Positions 1-8,388 are shown, counted from the stretch's first letter. The stretch is DNA of 33,581 nucleotides from Planctomycetaceae bacterium (GCA_003233175.1 QIKY01000338.1:1-33581); one strand, 5' to 3'. Numbers and translations are program-made. The notes: a model not told the origin generated them from the sequence alone.

Positions 1-635
1 GGAAACAGAGCGGTGGGGAACAGAATCGTCAGGCATCACAACAGCAGCCGGAATCGTCGCCACAAGAGCCGCCACCGCCTTCAGGATCGGTGTTACAAAA
101 GATTTCAAGCGGGCTCGGCTGGTTGGTCAAGCTGGTTTTTTATCTGGCGTTGGCGATTCTGGTCGTCTGGTTGTTATGGAAATACCACCGCGAGTTGATT
201 CAAGCGGCGCGCGAACTGTGGCAAGACTTCCTCAAGTTCTTGAACAATCTTTTCGGCCGGACGCCTCCCGTGGAAGAAGTGGAGGAAGTGGAAACGGCGC
301 CCGTGGTGCGTCCGCCGGCGTTCGCGACGTTTGTCGATCCTTTCACCAGTGGACGTTCGGCCCGCATGAAACCCAAACAGTTGATCGACTACAGCTTTCG
401 TGCGTTTGAAGCCTGGGCGTACGAGCGAGGACTGCCCCGCCGCGCTGAGCAAACGGCGCTGGAATTCGCGCAACTCGCCGGGCGGCGGGAATCTCGAATT
501 GCTCGCGAAGCCCGTTATCTGGCCGAACTCTATTCGCACGCCGCGTATTCGCCGGCCACAACGGCGGCGGCGGCGACCGAAAAGCTTCGCGAAATCTGGT
601 GGATCATGACCGAAGAAGCCGCGCAGCCAAAGTGA
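1..635 (+). CDS. DUF4129-like membrane protein, C-terminal part (5' end outside window)
   Basis: The frame is open from base 3 with no stop upstream of a possible internal GTG at 90, so the gene almost certainly begins before the window. The visible part starts with a Q/P/S-rich linker. One transmembrane helix follows (about 20 hydrophobic residues ending VVWLLWKYH), then an acidic proline-containing linker. The C-terminal domain carries the pattern FxAxxxWAxxRGLPRRxxxTxxEFA, followed by YSP near its end. This arrangement is typical of DUF4129 domains, often found at the end of transglutaminase-like or large multi-helix membrane proteins of planctomycetes. The function of the domain is not established. 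The gene ends at TGA 633-635, and its stop lies within one arm of a weak inverted repeat (633-643 with 708-719). Confidence 0.75.
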   Translation, partial: KQSGGEQNRQASQQQPESSPQEPPPPSGSVLQKISSGLGWLVKLVFYLALAILVVWLLWKYHRELIQAARELWQDFLKFLNNLFGRTPPVEEVEEVETAPVVRPPAFATFVDPFTSGRSARMKPKQLIDYSFRAFEAWAYERGLPRRAEQTALEFAQLAGRRESRIAREARYLAELYSHAAYSPATTAAAATEKLREIWWIMTEEAAQPK

Positions 636-1007
636 GGCAATTGTGAGAAAGGGAAACGCGGAGATCGCATGTTGCATCTCAGACTCAAAAGAGGGGAGGG
701 AAATGGACAATTGGCCTCACAATACGGCTTTTAGACGGGCTTAAAATGAGCGAAATGCCTGCTTTCAGCGTAAGATAGGTAAAAGCGATAAATGGAAGAG
801 AACGAACTGATCGTCATCAAGTCATCGATTGCGGATGACCGAACGGACGAGTAGAATCCGAACACGATTAAGTGGAGAGTTTTTTATCCTTACTGCGACG
901 AGGTTTACGTTGTCAGAGATACATACAGACGGCCTGGAATTGGGTTGCTGCCAACGGGGAGCCAATCCAAATCTTTGGGGTGGCTGCTTAAAGCGGAGAG
1001 GGCTTTG
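636..1007. other. Intergenic region upstream of the unknown three-gene cassette
   Basis: This stretch of about 370 bases has no convincing gene. It holds a short imperfect inverted repeat, TGAGGCAATTG at 633-643 against CAATTGGCCTCA at 708-719. This could be a weak terminator for the preceding gene, but no T-run follows. The base composition turns AT-richer than the flanking GC-rich genes from about 640 onward, which probably marks the left edge of the acquired segment. A purine-rich GGAGAGG lies shortly before the start codon at 1008. I found no tRNA, attachment repeat or recognisable promoter. Confidence 0.5.
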
Positions 1008-1661
1008 ATGCGAACACAACTCGTCGACTCCAACTTTGTTATCGCCGCACAGCAGTTCAACCCATCCATTTTTTCCCAGCTTTGGTTGGTGCAGAACGGG
1101 ATTGCATCGGAGAACGACTTCAAGGGAGAATCGGTTTTTACGCCAGCGTTCGCTCAGGTGCGCTCGCCACGCTTCGTGCTCTTGGTGTTGCCGCAGCAGT
1201 TGCAGTTTGCCCCGCTACCAGTTGAGGAGCAACATGGCGAGCTGGTTGCCGACGCGATAGGGAGTATCGTGCGTTTGTTGCCAGAAACGCCGTATGTTGC
1301 AGTCGGCCTCAATTTGAATTGGTTGGTTGAAATAGAACCCAAAGAATACCCTGCATTTTCTCGTGCTTTGTTCTATCGTGAAAACCCTCTCTACGAGCAA
1401 TTTGTAGAAAATGACGCACGATTTGGTGGATATCTGAGCAAAGACATTCTAGGTGCTCGCCTCAAGCTCGATGTAAAGCCGAAAAAAACCGGACCACCAG
1501 GTGAGGAAGTCGAGAAATTGCTTTTTGCCTTCAACTTTCATGTCGATGTGCGACGTGACAATCAAGTTGACGAAATTCTTCGGATGGCGAACCAGTGGGA
1601 CTCCGCAATGGAGCACGCAGTAGGAATAATTGAAGTGTTGGAGAACTGGAAATGGAAGTAA
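1008..1661 (+). CDS. Unrecognised protein A of a three-gene cassette (217 aa)
   Basis: I do not recognise this family. The ATG at 1008 is preferred over an in-frame ATG at 945 because GGAGAGG lies just upstream and the extra 21 residues look like non-coding sequence. The product is a soluble 217-residue protein with no signal peptide or membrane helix. It has regularly alternating hydrophobic stretches (FVLLVLP, YVAVGLNLNWLVEI, LLFAFNFHVDV), suggesting a beta-rich fold, and an acidic, probably helical C-terminus ending NWKWK. The stop overlaps the start of the next gene by 10 bases (1652-1661), so A and B are probably translationally coupled. Base composition is lower in GC than the neighbouring housekeeping genes, consistent with transfer. 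Confidence 0.8.
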   Translation: MRTQLVDSNFVIAAQQFNPSIFSQLWLVQNGIASENDFKGESVFTPAFAQVRSPRFVLLVLPQQLQFAPLPVEEQHGELVADAIGSIVRLLPETPYVAVGLNLNWLVEIEPKEYPAFSRALFYRENPLYEQFVENDARFGGYLSKDILGARLKLDVKPKKTGPPGEEVEKLLFAFNFHVDVRRDNQVDEILRMANQWDSAMEHAVGIIEVLENWKWK

Positions 1662-2257
1662 CCGTCTCGACTCGACCGATTGCAATGATCGACTTGAAGA
1701 GAACTAGCCGCTTTCCTACGTACTTCGGGGAATTGCCATACCTTGGTGAGCTACAAGGCGACTCTTCGACAGATCTTCCGTTCATAGAACGGTCTGACGC
1801 CTCACTGCATGGTCTATTCCCTTATGGTTCAACACCCCGTCTTGGAACTGTCGGCAATATTCAGTGCGAAACAGAACTGAGCGAAGAAGATGGAGGAGAC
1901 AAGCCTTCGGATGCCGTTTTCCGTGTTGCTTTCGAGGACATCGAATCATTTCGACGCACCGTTGCACCGTCGCAATGGTCACCATCGGGTGGCAGCCAAT
2001 CAGCCATGCAAGCTCTGGTGTTGACGAATTGGTTGCAATTCGTCGCAGAAAACGAATCATCTCGACCGATTCTGAACATTGAAGAAATAGGTCGGTTTGC
2101 AGGCAGAACGATAGAGCGAGAGAAACAGGCGCCTGTAACTGTTTCTCCCGCGCTCCGCCGCGAAGCCCCTGCCACAAGGGTAGGAGGCTTGGGCCATGTC
2201 AGTGCTGGGCTGCTCTTGTGGCTCGAAAGCTCCGATGCAGATGCCGAAGATGTGTGA
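1652..2257 (+). CDS. Unrecognised protein B of a three-gene cassette (201 aa)
   Basis: I do not recognise this family. The start ATG lies inside the end of gene A (10-base overlap), with GGAG at 1640-1643 as a well-spaced ribosome binding site. The protein appears soluble and acidic, with a long low-complexity middle (EDGGDKPSD) and no clear catalytic motif. The segment SAMQALVLTNWLQFVAENE looks helical. A basic stretch (RRxAPATR) precedes a hydrophobic patch, HVSAGLLLWLE, near an acidic C-terminus. It could be a partner or scaffold for A or C, but this is inferred only from coupling and spacing. Gene C begins 6 bases after the stop. Confidence 0.72.
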   Translation: MEVTVSTRPIAMIDLKRTSRFPTYFGELPYLGELQGDSSTDLPFIERSDASLHGLFPYGSTPRLGTVGNIQCETELSEEDGGDKPSDAVFRVAFEDIESFRRTVAPSQWSPSGGSQSAMQALVLTNWLQFVAENESSRPILNIEEIGRFAGRTIEREKQAPVTVSPALRREAPATRVGGLGHVSAGLLLWLESSDADAEDV

Positions 2258-2263
2258 CCCGTA

Positions 2264-3169
2264 ATGCAATGGTTAAAACGACTTTTTACTGGATTGTTCA
2301 AGCCAAAAGTGCCCGAACCACTCCCCTATTCCTCAGTTACCCCACATTTGGCTCAGGGTGACATATTCAGTCTCCATCTGGTAGCTCCTCTTGCGGATGA
2401 CGAGATTCGCATTCTCAGAACCAAGGCAGGACTGCATGGTGCGAACGTCTTTGCCGGCGATCCGGGACACATTTTCGACTACGGTCATCTGATCGAAACG
2501 ATCAGCAAATTGCCACCGGATAAGCAATTTCAACCGTTCCATAACCAAGGTGGCCTTCCGCTTGAAAAGGTTGTCGTTTTTGGTGATCTGGTTGAGTATT
2601 TCATGGTGGCGTCCCAGACTTGCGACGTGAGTGGAGTGGACTCCAAACCGAAAATATTTGCGGCAATTGTTCCTGTCGTACCGCTAGCTGCATTCCTTTC
2701 ACGACAGAGAATTCCTATTGGCTTGGAGAAAGGTGACATCGAAGACGAATCGAAATGGACTACAATCGTTGATTATTTAGAGATGCAGTTGAAGGTGGAT
2801 GTGTCTGACATGCGCGATGATTCCTTCGCATTACCTGCGAAGATTCGGGAACTATTGAAGGACTGGAACCCGAAGAAAAATACGCCTGAAAAACAGATTC
2901 GTGGAAAGATCCGTGGCATTCTGAATGAGGTCGTGAAGCCTCAAAAAAAATACCTCTATTATCTACCTGCGAACAGCGCTTATGGTGTGCCAGAAGGTTT
3001 TGTTGACTTTACACGCCTGTATTCGGTGGTGACAGAAAAATTGCAGAAGCTAACACCTAGACGTGTTTGCACGCTCGTCACGCCCTATCGTGAAGAATTC
3101 GCCAGCAAGCTCGGTTCTTACCTCAGTCGAATTGCGACTCCAGCGCCACTTACTCCGCCGGACATTTGA
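2264..3169 (+). CDS. Unrecognised protein C of a three-gene cassette, SQTCDV-motif protein (301 aa)
   Basis: Function not recognised. The protein begins with a short amphipathic basic segment (MQWLKRLFTGLFK) and then a GDIFS motif near residue 34. A striking hydrophobic strand leads into SQTCDV with Cys120 and Asp121, which could be a catalytic or metal site. Further on come a Lys-rich linker (NPKKNTPEKQIRGK), a YLYYLP strand, a VDFTRLYSV segment and a final CTLVTPYREEF helix. Several hypothetical proteins with a GDIF...(S/T)xxCD(I/V)...YYLP layout exist, to my recollection, without an assigned role. No signal peptide or transmembrane helix is evident. It is the last gene of the cassette, and the IS3 remnant begins right after it. 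The composition is AT-richer than the flanks. Confidence 0.8.
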   Translation: MQWLKRLFTGLFKPKVPEPLPYSSVTPHLAQGDIFSLHLVAPLADDEIRILRTKAGLHGANVFAGDPGHIFDYGHLIETISKLPPDKQFQPFHNQGGLPLEKVVVFGDLVEYFMVASQTCDVSGVDSKPKIFAAIVPVVPLAAFLSRQRIPIGLEKGDIEDESKWTTIVDYLEMQLKVDVSDMRDDSFALPAKIRELLKDWNPKKNTPEKQIRGKIRGILNEVVKPQKKYLYYLPANSAYGVPEGFVDFTRLYSVVTEKLQKLTPRRVCTLVTPYREEFASKLGSYLSRIATPAPLTPPDI

Positions 3170-3220
3170 ATGAACTATTCGGCGAAGACAGCGATGGGCT
3201 GGACCAGCTCCAATCTCAGC

Positions 3221-3354
3221 CAGTTCGTCATCAACGGCGAGCGGCCTCACAGTAGTCTTGGTTACCAGACCCGTCGGAATTCGCGTCGCAGTGTGCTGCT
3301 TCCTCACTCCAGCAGCACACTGCGAAATCCCTTCCTCAACCCGTACTGTCATAA
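3221..3354 (+). pseudogene. IS3-family transposase (OrfB) C-terminal remnant, frameshifted
   Basis: The segment encodes INGERPHSSLGYQT, the C-terminal hallmark of IS3-family OrfB transposases (usually YNxxRPHSSLGYxTPxEFA). At the run of Cs near 3269-3272 the frame breaks. If one C is restored, the next frame reads PSEFASQ and continues to a TAA at 3352-3354, as expected for the natural C-terminus. The catalytic DDE core and OrfA are absent, so this is a dead fragment. The left edge is approximate: sequence before about 3221 no longer resembles the family. Confidence 0.8.
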
Positions 3355-3378
3355 TCTCTGGTACAAAAAATGGGGGCA
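3355..3378. mobile_element. Probable terminal end of the decayed IS3-family element
   Basis: Just after the transposase remnant the sequence runs into CTGGTACAAAAAATGGGGGCA, whose complement begins TGCCCCC. IS3-family ends commonly start TG followed by a C-rich stretch, and the position 20-25 bases after the transposase stop fits an inverted-repeat end. The partner end is not visible in the window, so the exact boundary is an inference. Confidence 0.4.
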
Positions 3379-3522
3379 TTCCAAACCAAGAAACCGCAAC
3401 TGGAGGAACGCGCCGCGGGTGATACCGTTGCGAGAGTCGCCATGATATCATGACCGAACCCGACAAACGTTCCTCCCGACCCGCCGAAGGGTCGCCATTG
3501 CTCCGCCTGAAATTTAATCGCC

Positions 3523-4563
3523 ATGGATGTGCAAAAACAAGAATCGCAATCGAACGAACAGCCGCCCAACAAACCAAAGTCCCACGATAATCGCCGCGAC
3601 GATTATTGGATCGGCTTCGATCTCGGCGGCACGAAAATGCTGGCCGCGCTGCTCGACGCCAAACTCCGCGTGGTGGAGCGAAAACGCCGCAAGACCAAAG
3701 GACATGAAGGCCTCGATGTGGGCCTGAAAAGGATCGTCGCGACGATCGAAAGCGTGCTCAAGGAGGCGGACGTCGACCCCAAGCGTCTGCGGGGAATTGG
3801 CGTTGGCTGCCCTGGCCCTCTCGATCTTAAAAAAGGCGTGATTCACGAAGCTCCGAACTTGGGCTGGGTCAACGCTCCGGTCAAGCAGTATTTGGAAGAC
3901 GCGTTCCACTGCCCGGTGGTGGTGGCCAACGATGTCGACGCCGGCGTGTTCGGAGAATATGCGCTCGGCGCGGCCCAGGGCTCTCATTGCACCGTGGGCG
4001 TTTTTCCCGGCACGGGAATCGGCGGCGGCTGTGTTTATCAAAACCGTATTTTGCAAGGAAAGAATAGCTCCTGTTTCGAGGTCGGACACATTCAAGTCGC
4101 TCCCGATGGCCCGCTTTGCGGATGCGGGCAGCAGGGTTGCTTGGAGTCGGTGGCGAGTCGGCTGGCAATTGCGGCGGCGGCGGCGACGGCTGTTTTTCGC
4201 GGACAAGCGCCCCATTTGCGGGAGATCGCGGGGACCGACGTGGCCGAAATTCGTAGCGGCGCGTTGGCCGCCGCGATCGAAGCCGGAGACGACGTTATCG
4301 AGAATATCGTTTCCTCGGCTGCGGAAAAAATCGGCGTGGCGGTGGCCAGCCTAGTTCATTTGGTCGCGCCCGACACGGTAGTGCTGGGCGGCGGATTGGT
4401 CGAGGCGATGCCCGATTTGATTGTCAAAACGGTGCGTGCAACGGCCCGCAAACGCGTGTTGCCATCGTACAAAGACACGTTCAAGGTTGTGGCGGCGAAA
4501 CTGGGCGACGATGCAACCGCCCTCGGCGCCGCCTCCTGGGCCCGACAATTACTATGTGATTAG
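3523..4563 (+). CDS. ROK-family glucokinase / sugar kinase
   Basis: Likely phosphorylates glucose or a related hexose in the cytoplasm. The 346-residue protein has a Q/N/K-rich N-terminal tail of about 27 residues, then the phosphate-binding loop DLGGTK at 33-38. The catalytic Asn136-Asp137 pair lies in VVANDVDAG, and GTGIGGG is the second nucleotide-binding element. The ROK zinc site is complete: His189 in EVGH and Cys199, Cys201 and Cys206 in CGCGQQGC. A small hairpin (CGACCC/GGGTCG, 3478-3495) lies before the start, and no strong Shine-Dalgarno is visible. The stop at 4561-4563 is four bases before the ppx start, so the two are probably co-transcribed. The phosphoryl donor (ATP or polyphosphate) cannot be decided from motifs; the ppx-ppk context makes polyphosphate worth testing. 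Confidence 0.9.
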   Translation: MDVQKQESQSNEQPPNKPKSHDNRRDDYWIGFDLGGTKMLAALLDAKLRVVERKRRKTKGHEGLDVGLKRIVATIESVLKEADVDPKRLRGIGVGCPGPLDLKKGVIHEAPNLGWVNAPVKQYLEDAFHCPVVVANDVDAGVFGEYALGAAQGSHCTVGVFPGTGIGGGCVYQNRILQGKNSSCFEVGHIQVAPDGPLCGCGQQGCLESVASRLAIAAAAATAVFRGQAPHLREIAGTDVAEIRSGALAAAIEAGDDVIENIVSSAAEKIGVAVASLVHLVAPDTVVLGGGLVEAMPDLIVKTVRATARKRVLPSYKDTFKVVAAKLGDDATALGAASWARQLLCD

Positions 4564-4567
4564 TCCT

Positions 4568-6157
4568 ATGACAGCACCCGCCCGCACGTCTGAACATATC
4601 CACTCGACCTACGACCACAAAATGGTCGCCGTGATCGATATCGGCGCCACGGCGGTGCGGCTCGCGATTGCCGAGATCGACCAAGAAGGCACAGTGCAAA
4701 CGCTGGAGCGGCTTTCGCAAGAAGTGGGCCTGGGGAAAGATACCTTCACCAAAGGCGAGATCCAGAAAAAGACGATCGAAAACTGTGTTCGCGTGCTCCG
4801 TAGTTACCGGCGGCTGCTGCGTGAATACCAGGTCGTGAACAACGACCAGATTCGCGTCGTGGCGACCAGCGCCGTGCGTGAGGCGGAAAACCGTCTGGCC
4901 TTTCTCGACCGCATTTACATCGCCACGGGGTTCGAAGTCGAGCCGATCGAAGAAGCGGAAGTTAGCCGCACCACCTATTTAGGCGTACACCCGTTCCTGC
5001 ACGACAACGACCGCCTAGCTTCCTCCAACGTGATCATCACGGAGGTGGGCGGCGGCAGCACGGAACTGTTGCTGGTGCAAAACGACGACGTCGCGTTTTC
5101 GGAAACGGTGCGAATCGGTTCGCTCCGCCTGCTGGAAACACTGCAAGCATATCGTGCGCCGGCGGGTCGGGAACGGGCGATCATGGAGAACCATATTGTC
5201 CGCACGTTGGAGCATGTGACGCCTCATTTTTCCACGCACGACGACCTGGAAATGATCGCCCTGGGAGGCGACATCCGTTTTGCCGCGATGCAGCTAATTT
5301 CCACCTGGAAACCGGGGCAACTCCAACTGGCCGAACTTTCCATCACCGACTTGGAAAGCTTCACCGACCACATCCTCTCGCTCTCCGACGACGACCTAGT
5401 GCGGCGGTACGGCGTGACCTTTCGCGATGCGGAAACGCTCGGCCCCGCGCTGCTGGTGTATGTTCAACTGGCGCGTGCTTTTCATTTGCGGCATTTGCAC
5501 GTGACGAACGTCAACCTGCGCGACGGACTGTTGCAGGAGATGGTCCACCAGGGCCGTCTGACCGAAACCTTTGATCGGCAGGTTGTGCGGTCGGCATTCG
5601 CCCTGGCCCATAAATTCGAAGTCGACATGGCGCACGCGGAGCGTGTGGCGGAACTCAGCAAAGTGCTTTTTCGTTCGCTCCAAGAGAGCCACGAACTGCC
5701 GCCCCGCTGCGAGCTGCTCTTGTACATTGCGGCTCTGTTGCACGAAATCGGTTATTTTGTCAGCAACCGGGCCTACCACAAACATTCGATGTATCTGATT
5801 CGCAATTCGGAAATCTTTGGACTTGGCCGGCGAGATCTTTTCCTCGTGGCGCTCACGGCGCGCTACCATCGGCGGGCGTCTCCCAAGCCTTCGCACGAAG
5901 GGTTCAACCAACTCGACCGCGATGGCCGCGTGACGGTTTCGAAACTGGCCGCTCTATTGCGGGTGGCCGACGCGCTCGACCACTCCCACAGCCAGCGTAT
6001 TCAGGAAATCGAATGCACGATTCGCCGAGATCGGATCACGATCAGCGTGCCCCGCGTCAACGATTTGTCGTTGGAGCAACTTTCTCTGCGTCAAAAAGGC
6101 TCTTTGTTTGAAGACGTTTTCGGCGCGACCGTAGAATTGCGCCGCTCGTCGGACTAA
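4568..6157 (+). CDS. ppx: Exopolyphosphatase (Ppx/GppA family) with C-terminal HD-type domain
   Basis: Releases phosphate from the ends of polyphosphate, or acts on pppGpp in GppA-like members. The ATG at 4568 gives 529 residues. An in-frame ORF extends back to 4421, but that part lies inside the ROK gene. The actin-like ATPase fold shows DIGATAVRL at 24-32, ATSAVREA as the second element, and EVGGGSTE at 159-166, with Glu159 in the position of the conserved acidic residue. The C-terminal half is an HD-like helical domain with LHEIG (His392-Glu393) and RYHRR, as in long E. coli-type Ppx/GppA proteins. Neighbours are a sugar kinase (4-base gap) and ppk1 (56-base gap). Confidence 0.93.
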   Translation: MTAPARTSEHIHSTYDHKMVAVIDIGATAVRLAIAEIDQEGTVQTLERLSQEVGLGKDTFTKGEIQKKTIENCVRVLRSYRRLLREYQVVNNDQIRVVATSAVREAENRLAFLDRIYIATGFEVEPIEEAEVSRTTYLGVHPFLHDNDRLASSNVIITEVGGGSTELLLVQNDDVAFSETVRIGSLRLLETLQAYRAPAGRERAIMENHIVRTLEHVTPHFSTHDDLEMIALGGDIRFAAMQLISTWKPGQLQLAELSITDLESFTDHILSLSDDDLVRRYGVTFRDAETLGPALLVYVQLARAFHLRHLHVTNVNLRDGLLQEMVHQGRLTETFDRQVVRSAFALAHKFEVDMAHAERVAELSKVLFRSLQESHELPPRCELLLYIAALLHEIGYFVSNRAYHKHSMYLIRNSEIFGLGRRDLFLVALTARYHRRASPKPSHEGFNQLDRDGRVTVSKLAALLRVADALDHSHSQRIQEIECTIRRDRITISVPRVNDLSLEQLSLRQKGSLFEDVFGATVELRRSSD

Positions 6158-6213
6158 AACCACGCTTTCGCTGGAAAACAACCCTTTCGGAAACAACCCT
6201 CCCTCTCCTTCAT

Positions 6214-8388
6214 GTGTCAGAAAGAAGCCGCGTGTCTGTAGATCGCACTCCAACCGAAGAGGCAACCTTGGCGCCGAGCCAGGCGAATTTTTTCAATCGC
6301 GAATTGAGTTGGTTGGAATTCAACCAACGCGTATTGGACGAAGCCCTCAACCGGGAAACGCCGCCCCTGGAACGGTTGCGATTCCTCGCCATTACCGCCT
6401 CCAACCTGGACGAATTCTTTATGGTTCGGGTGGGCGGTTTGCAACTGGCGGCGGCGGGCAACGCGTTGGAGAAGGACGCCGCCGGTCTGACGCCTCGCCA
6501 GCAGCTTGACGTCATCAGTCGGCGAACTCATGAAATGACCGCCGACCAATACATTTTTTATCTCGACACACTCGAACCGCTGTTGGCCGAGGCGGGCATC
6601 AAACGCGTACGGCCACAAGAATTAACGGAACGCCAACGCACTGGTTTTGAGCAGGTATTCGAGGAAGAACTATACGCCGTACTCACGCCGATGATTGTCG
6701 GCGCCGACGAAGATTTCCCCATTTTGGGCAATCAGGTGTTGCATGTTTTTGTTCGCTTGGCGCCCGAGGCGGAAGGCGGCGAGCCCCGTTTCGCAATCAT
6801 TCCCCTGGGCCGCTGCTCGCCGCGATTTATCACCGTGCCCTCGGAGGGCGGATACGCGTTTGTGCTCTTGGAAGACGCCGTCGCCTTTTTCGCTGAGCGT
6901 TTTTTCCCCGGAGAAGAAATCATCGAGTGTGTGCCCTTTCGCATCACCCGCAACGCTGACTTCGCCGTCCGGGAAGACCTCGCCTCCGATTTGATGGTGG
7001 AAATTGAGGAGGTTCTCGACGCCCGCCGCACCAGCGACTGCGTCCGACTGGAGGTGTCGGACCACATCACCACGGCCAGCCTTGATTTTTTACGCCGCTC
7101 GTTGACGCTCGCCGAGCACGATGTGTATGCACTGCCCGGTCCGCTCGACTTCGCCGCCTTCATGAGCCTGGCCGATGTTTCGGGTTTTGATCACCTGCGC
7201 GATGAACCCTGGCCGCCGCAACCGGCGCCGAGGGTTGATGCGTCGGTGAGTATGTTTGAGGTGATCGCCCAGAAAGACCTGCTGCTCTATCATCCTTATG
7301 AAAGTTTCGAACCGGTGGTGCGTTTCCTTGAGGAAGCCGCCGATGATCCTCACGTATTGGCGATCAAGCAGACGCTGTATCGCACCAGCCGGGGCAGCCC
7401 GGTAGTGGCGGCGTTGCGTCGGGCGGCGGAAGCGGGGAAATATGTGACGGCTATCGTTGAATTGAAAGCTCGTTTCGATGAACGCCGGAACATCGGCTGG
7501 GCTCGTGAGTTGGAGGAGTCGGGGGCGCAGGTCATTTACGGAATTCGCGGCCTCAAGACCCACGCCAAACTCTGCATTATCGTTCGGCGGGAGCCGCGCG
7601 GCGTGCGCCGATACATGCACTTTGGCACCGGCAACTACAACGAATCGACGGCCAAGTTGTATAGCGATGTCAGCTTCATGACCTGCAACGAAGACTTGGC
7701 CGCCGACGCCACCAGCTTTTTCAACGCGATCACCGGTTATTCGCAACCCCAGAAGTACCGAAAACTTGAAGCCGCCCCGATCGGCCTGCGCGACAACATC
7801 ATCGAGTTGATCGAAAGTGAAACCGCACGCAAAAAGCAAGGGCATGCGGCGAAGATCACCGCGAAAATCAATTCCTTGGTCGACGCGCGGCTGATCAACG
7901 CGCTGTACAAGGCGTCGCAAGCCGGCGTTCCGGTGCGGCTGAACGTGCGCGGCATTTGCTGTCTGAAGCCCGGCGTGGCGAACCTGAGCGAGAATATTTC
8001 CGTGGTCAGTATTGTCGACCGTTTCCTGGAGCATGCGCGTATTTTTAGTTTCCACCACGGCGGCGAACCACGCGTGTTTATTTCCAGCGCCGATTGGATG
8101 CCCCGCAATCTTGATCGGCGCATTGAATTATTAACGCCGGTCGAAGACGCCGAATGCCGAAACCGTCTGCTGGAGATTCTTGAAGTCTATTTTCTCGACA
8201 ACGTGAAAGCCCGGTATTTGAACGAAACCGGCGCCTATGAGCCGCCGCCGAGCAAGCCGCACCAGATTCCGCTTCGCAGCCAGGCCAAGCTTTACCAGGA
8301 TGTTTGCCGCGCGGCCGAGCAAGCGAAGCAATCGTCACGCACCGTTTTCGAACCGCACTGGGCGCCCGGAAGCGAAGACGGAGAGTAA
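6214..8388 (+). CDS. ppk1: Polyphosphate kinase 1
   Basis: Reversibly transfers the terminal phosphate of ATP to polyphosphate, usually at the membrane periphery. The 724 residues match the family's usual length. Visible family blocks are FFNRELSWLEFNQRVLDEA and SNLDEFFMVRVGG (N-terminal domain), the autophosphorylated histidine in GLKTHAK (His450), HFGTGNYNE, and the second essential histidine in RFLEHARIF (His607). The 157-residue spacing of the two histidines equals that of E. coli PPK (435 and 592, recalled). The start is a GTG at 6214; a second GTG at 6232 is possible, and no clear ribosome binding site separates them. It lies directly after ppx, so synthesis and degradation of polyphosphate are encoded together. 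Confidence 0.96.
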   Translation: MSERSRVSVDRTPTEEATLAPSQANFFNRELSWLEFNQRVLDEALNRETPPLERLRFLAITASNLDEFFMVRVGGLQLAAAGNALEKDAAGLTPRQQLDVISRRTHEMTADQYIFYLDTLEPLLAEAGIKRVRPQELTERQRTGFEQVFEEELYAVLTPMIVGADEDFPILGNQVLHVFVRLAPEAEGGEPRFAIIPLGRCSPRFITVPSEGGYAFVLLEDAVAFFAERFFPGEEIIECVPFRITRNADFAVREDLASDLMVEIEEVLDARRTSDCVRLEVSDHITTASLDFLRRSLTLAEHDVYALPGPLDFAAFMSLADVSGFDHLRDEPWPPQPAPRVDASVSMFEVIAQKDLLLYHPYESFEPVVRFLEEAADDPHVLAIKQTLYRTSRGSPVVAALRRAAEAGKYVTAIVELKARFDERRNIGWARELEESGAQVIYGIRGLKTHAKLCIIVRREPRGVRRYMHFGTGNYNESTAKLYSDVSFMTCNEDLAADATSFFNAITGYSQPQKYRKLEAAPIGLRDNIIELIESETARKKQGHAAKITAKINSLVDARLINALYKASQAGVPVRLNVRGICCLKPGVANLSENISVVSIVDRFLEHARIFSFHHGGEPRVFISSADWMPRNLDRRIELLTPVEDAECRNRLLEILEVYFLDNVKARYLNETGAYEPPPSKPHQIPLRSQAKLYQDVCRAAEQAKQSSRTVFEPHWAPGSEDGE

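Noticed and set aside
1008-2257. Genes A and B as a toxin-antitoxin pair
   Set aside because: Both exceed 200 residues and neither shows a toxin or DNA-binding motif; the size and three-gene layout do not fit.
7090-8058. Minus-strand open frame of 322 codons opposite ppk1
   Set aside because: Opposite conserved PPK blocks and no recognisable domain.
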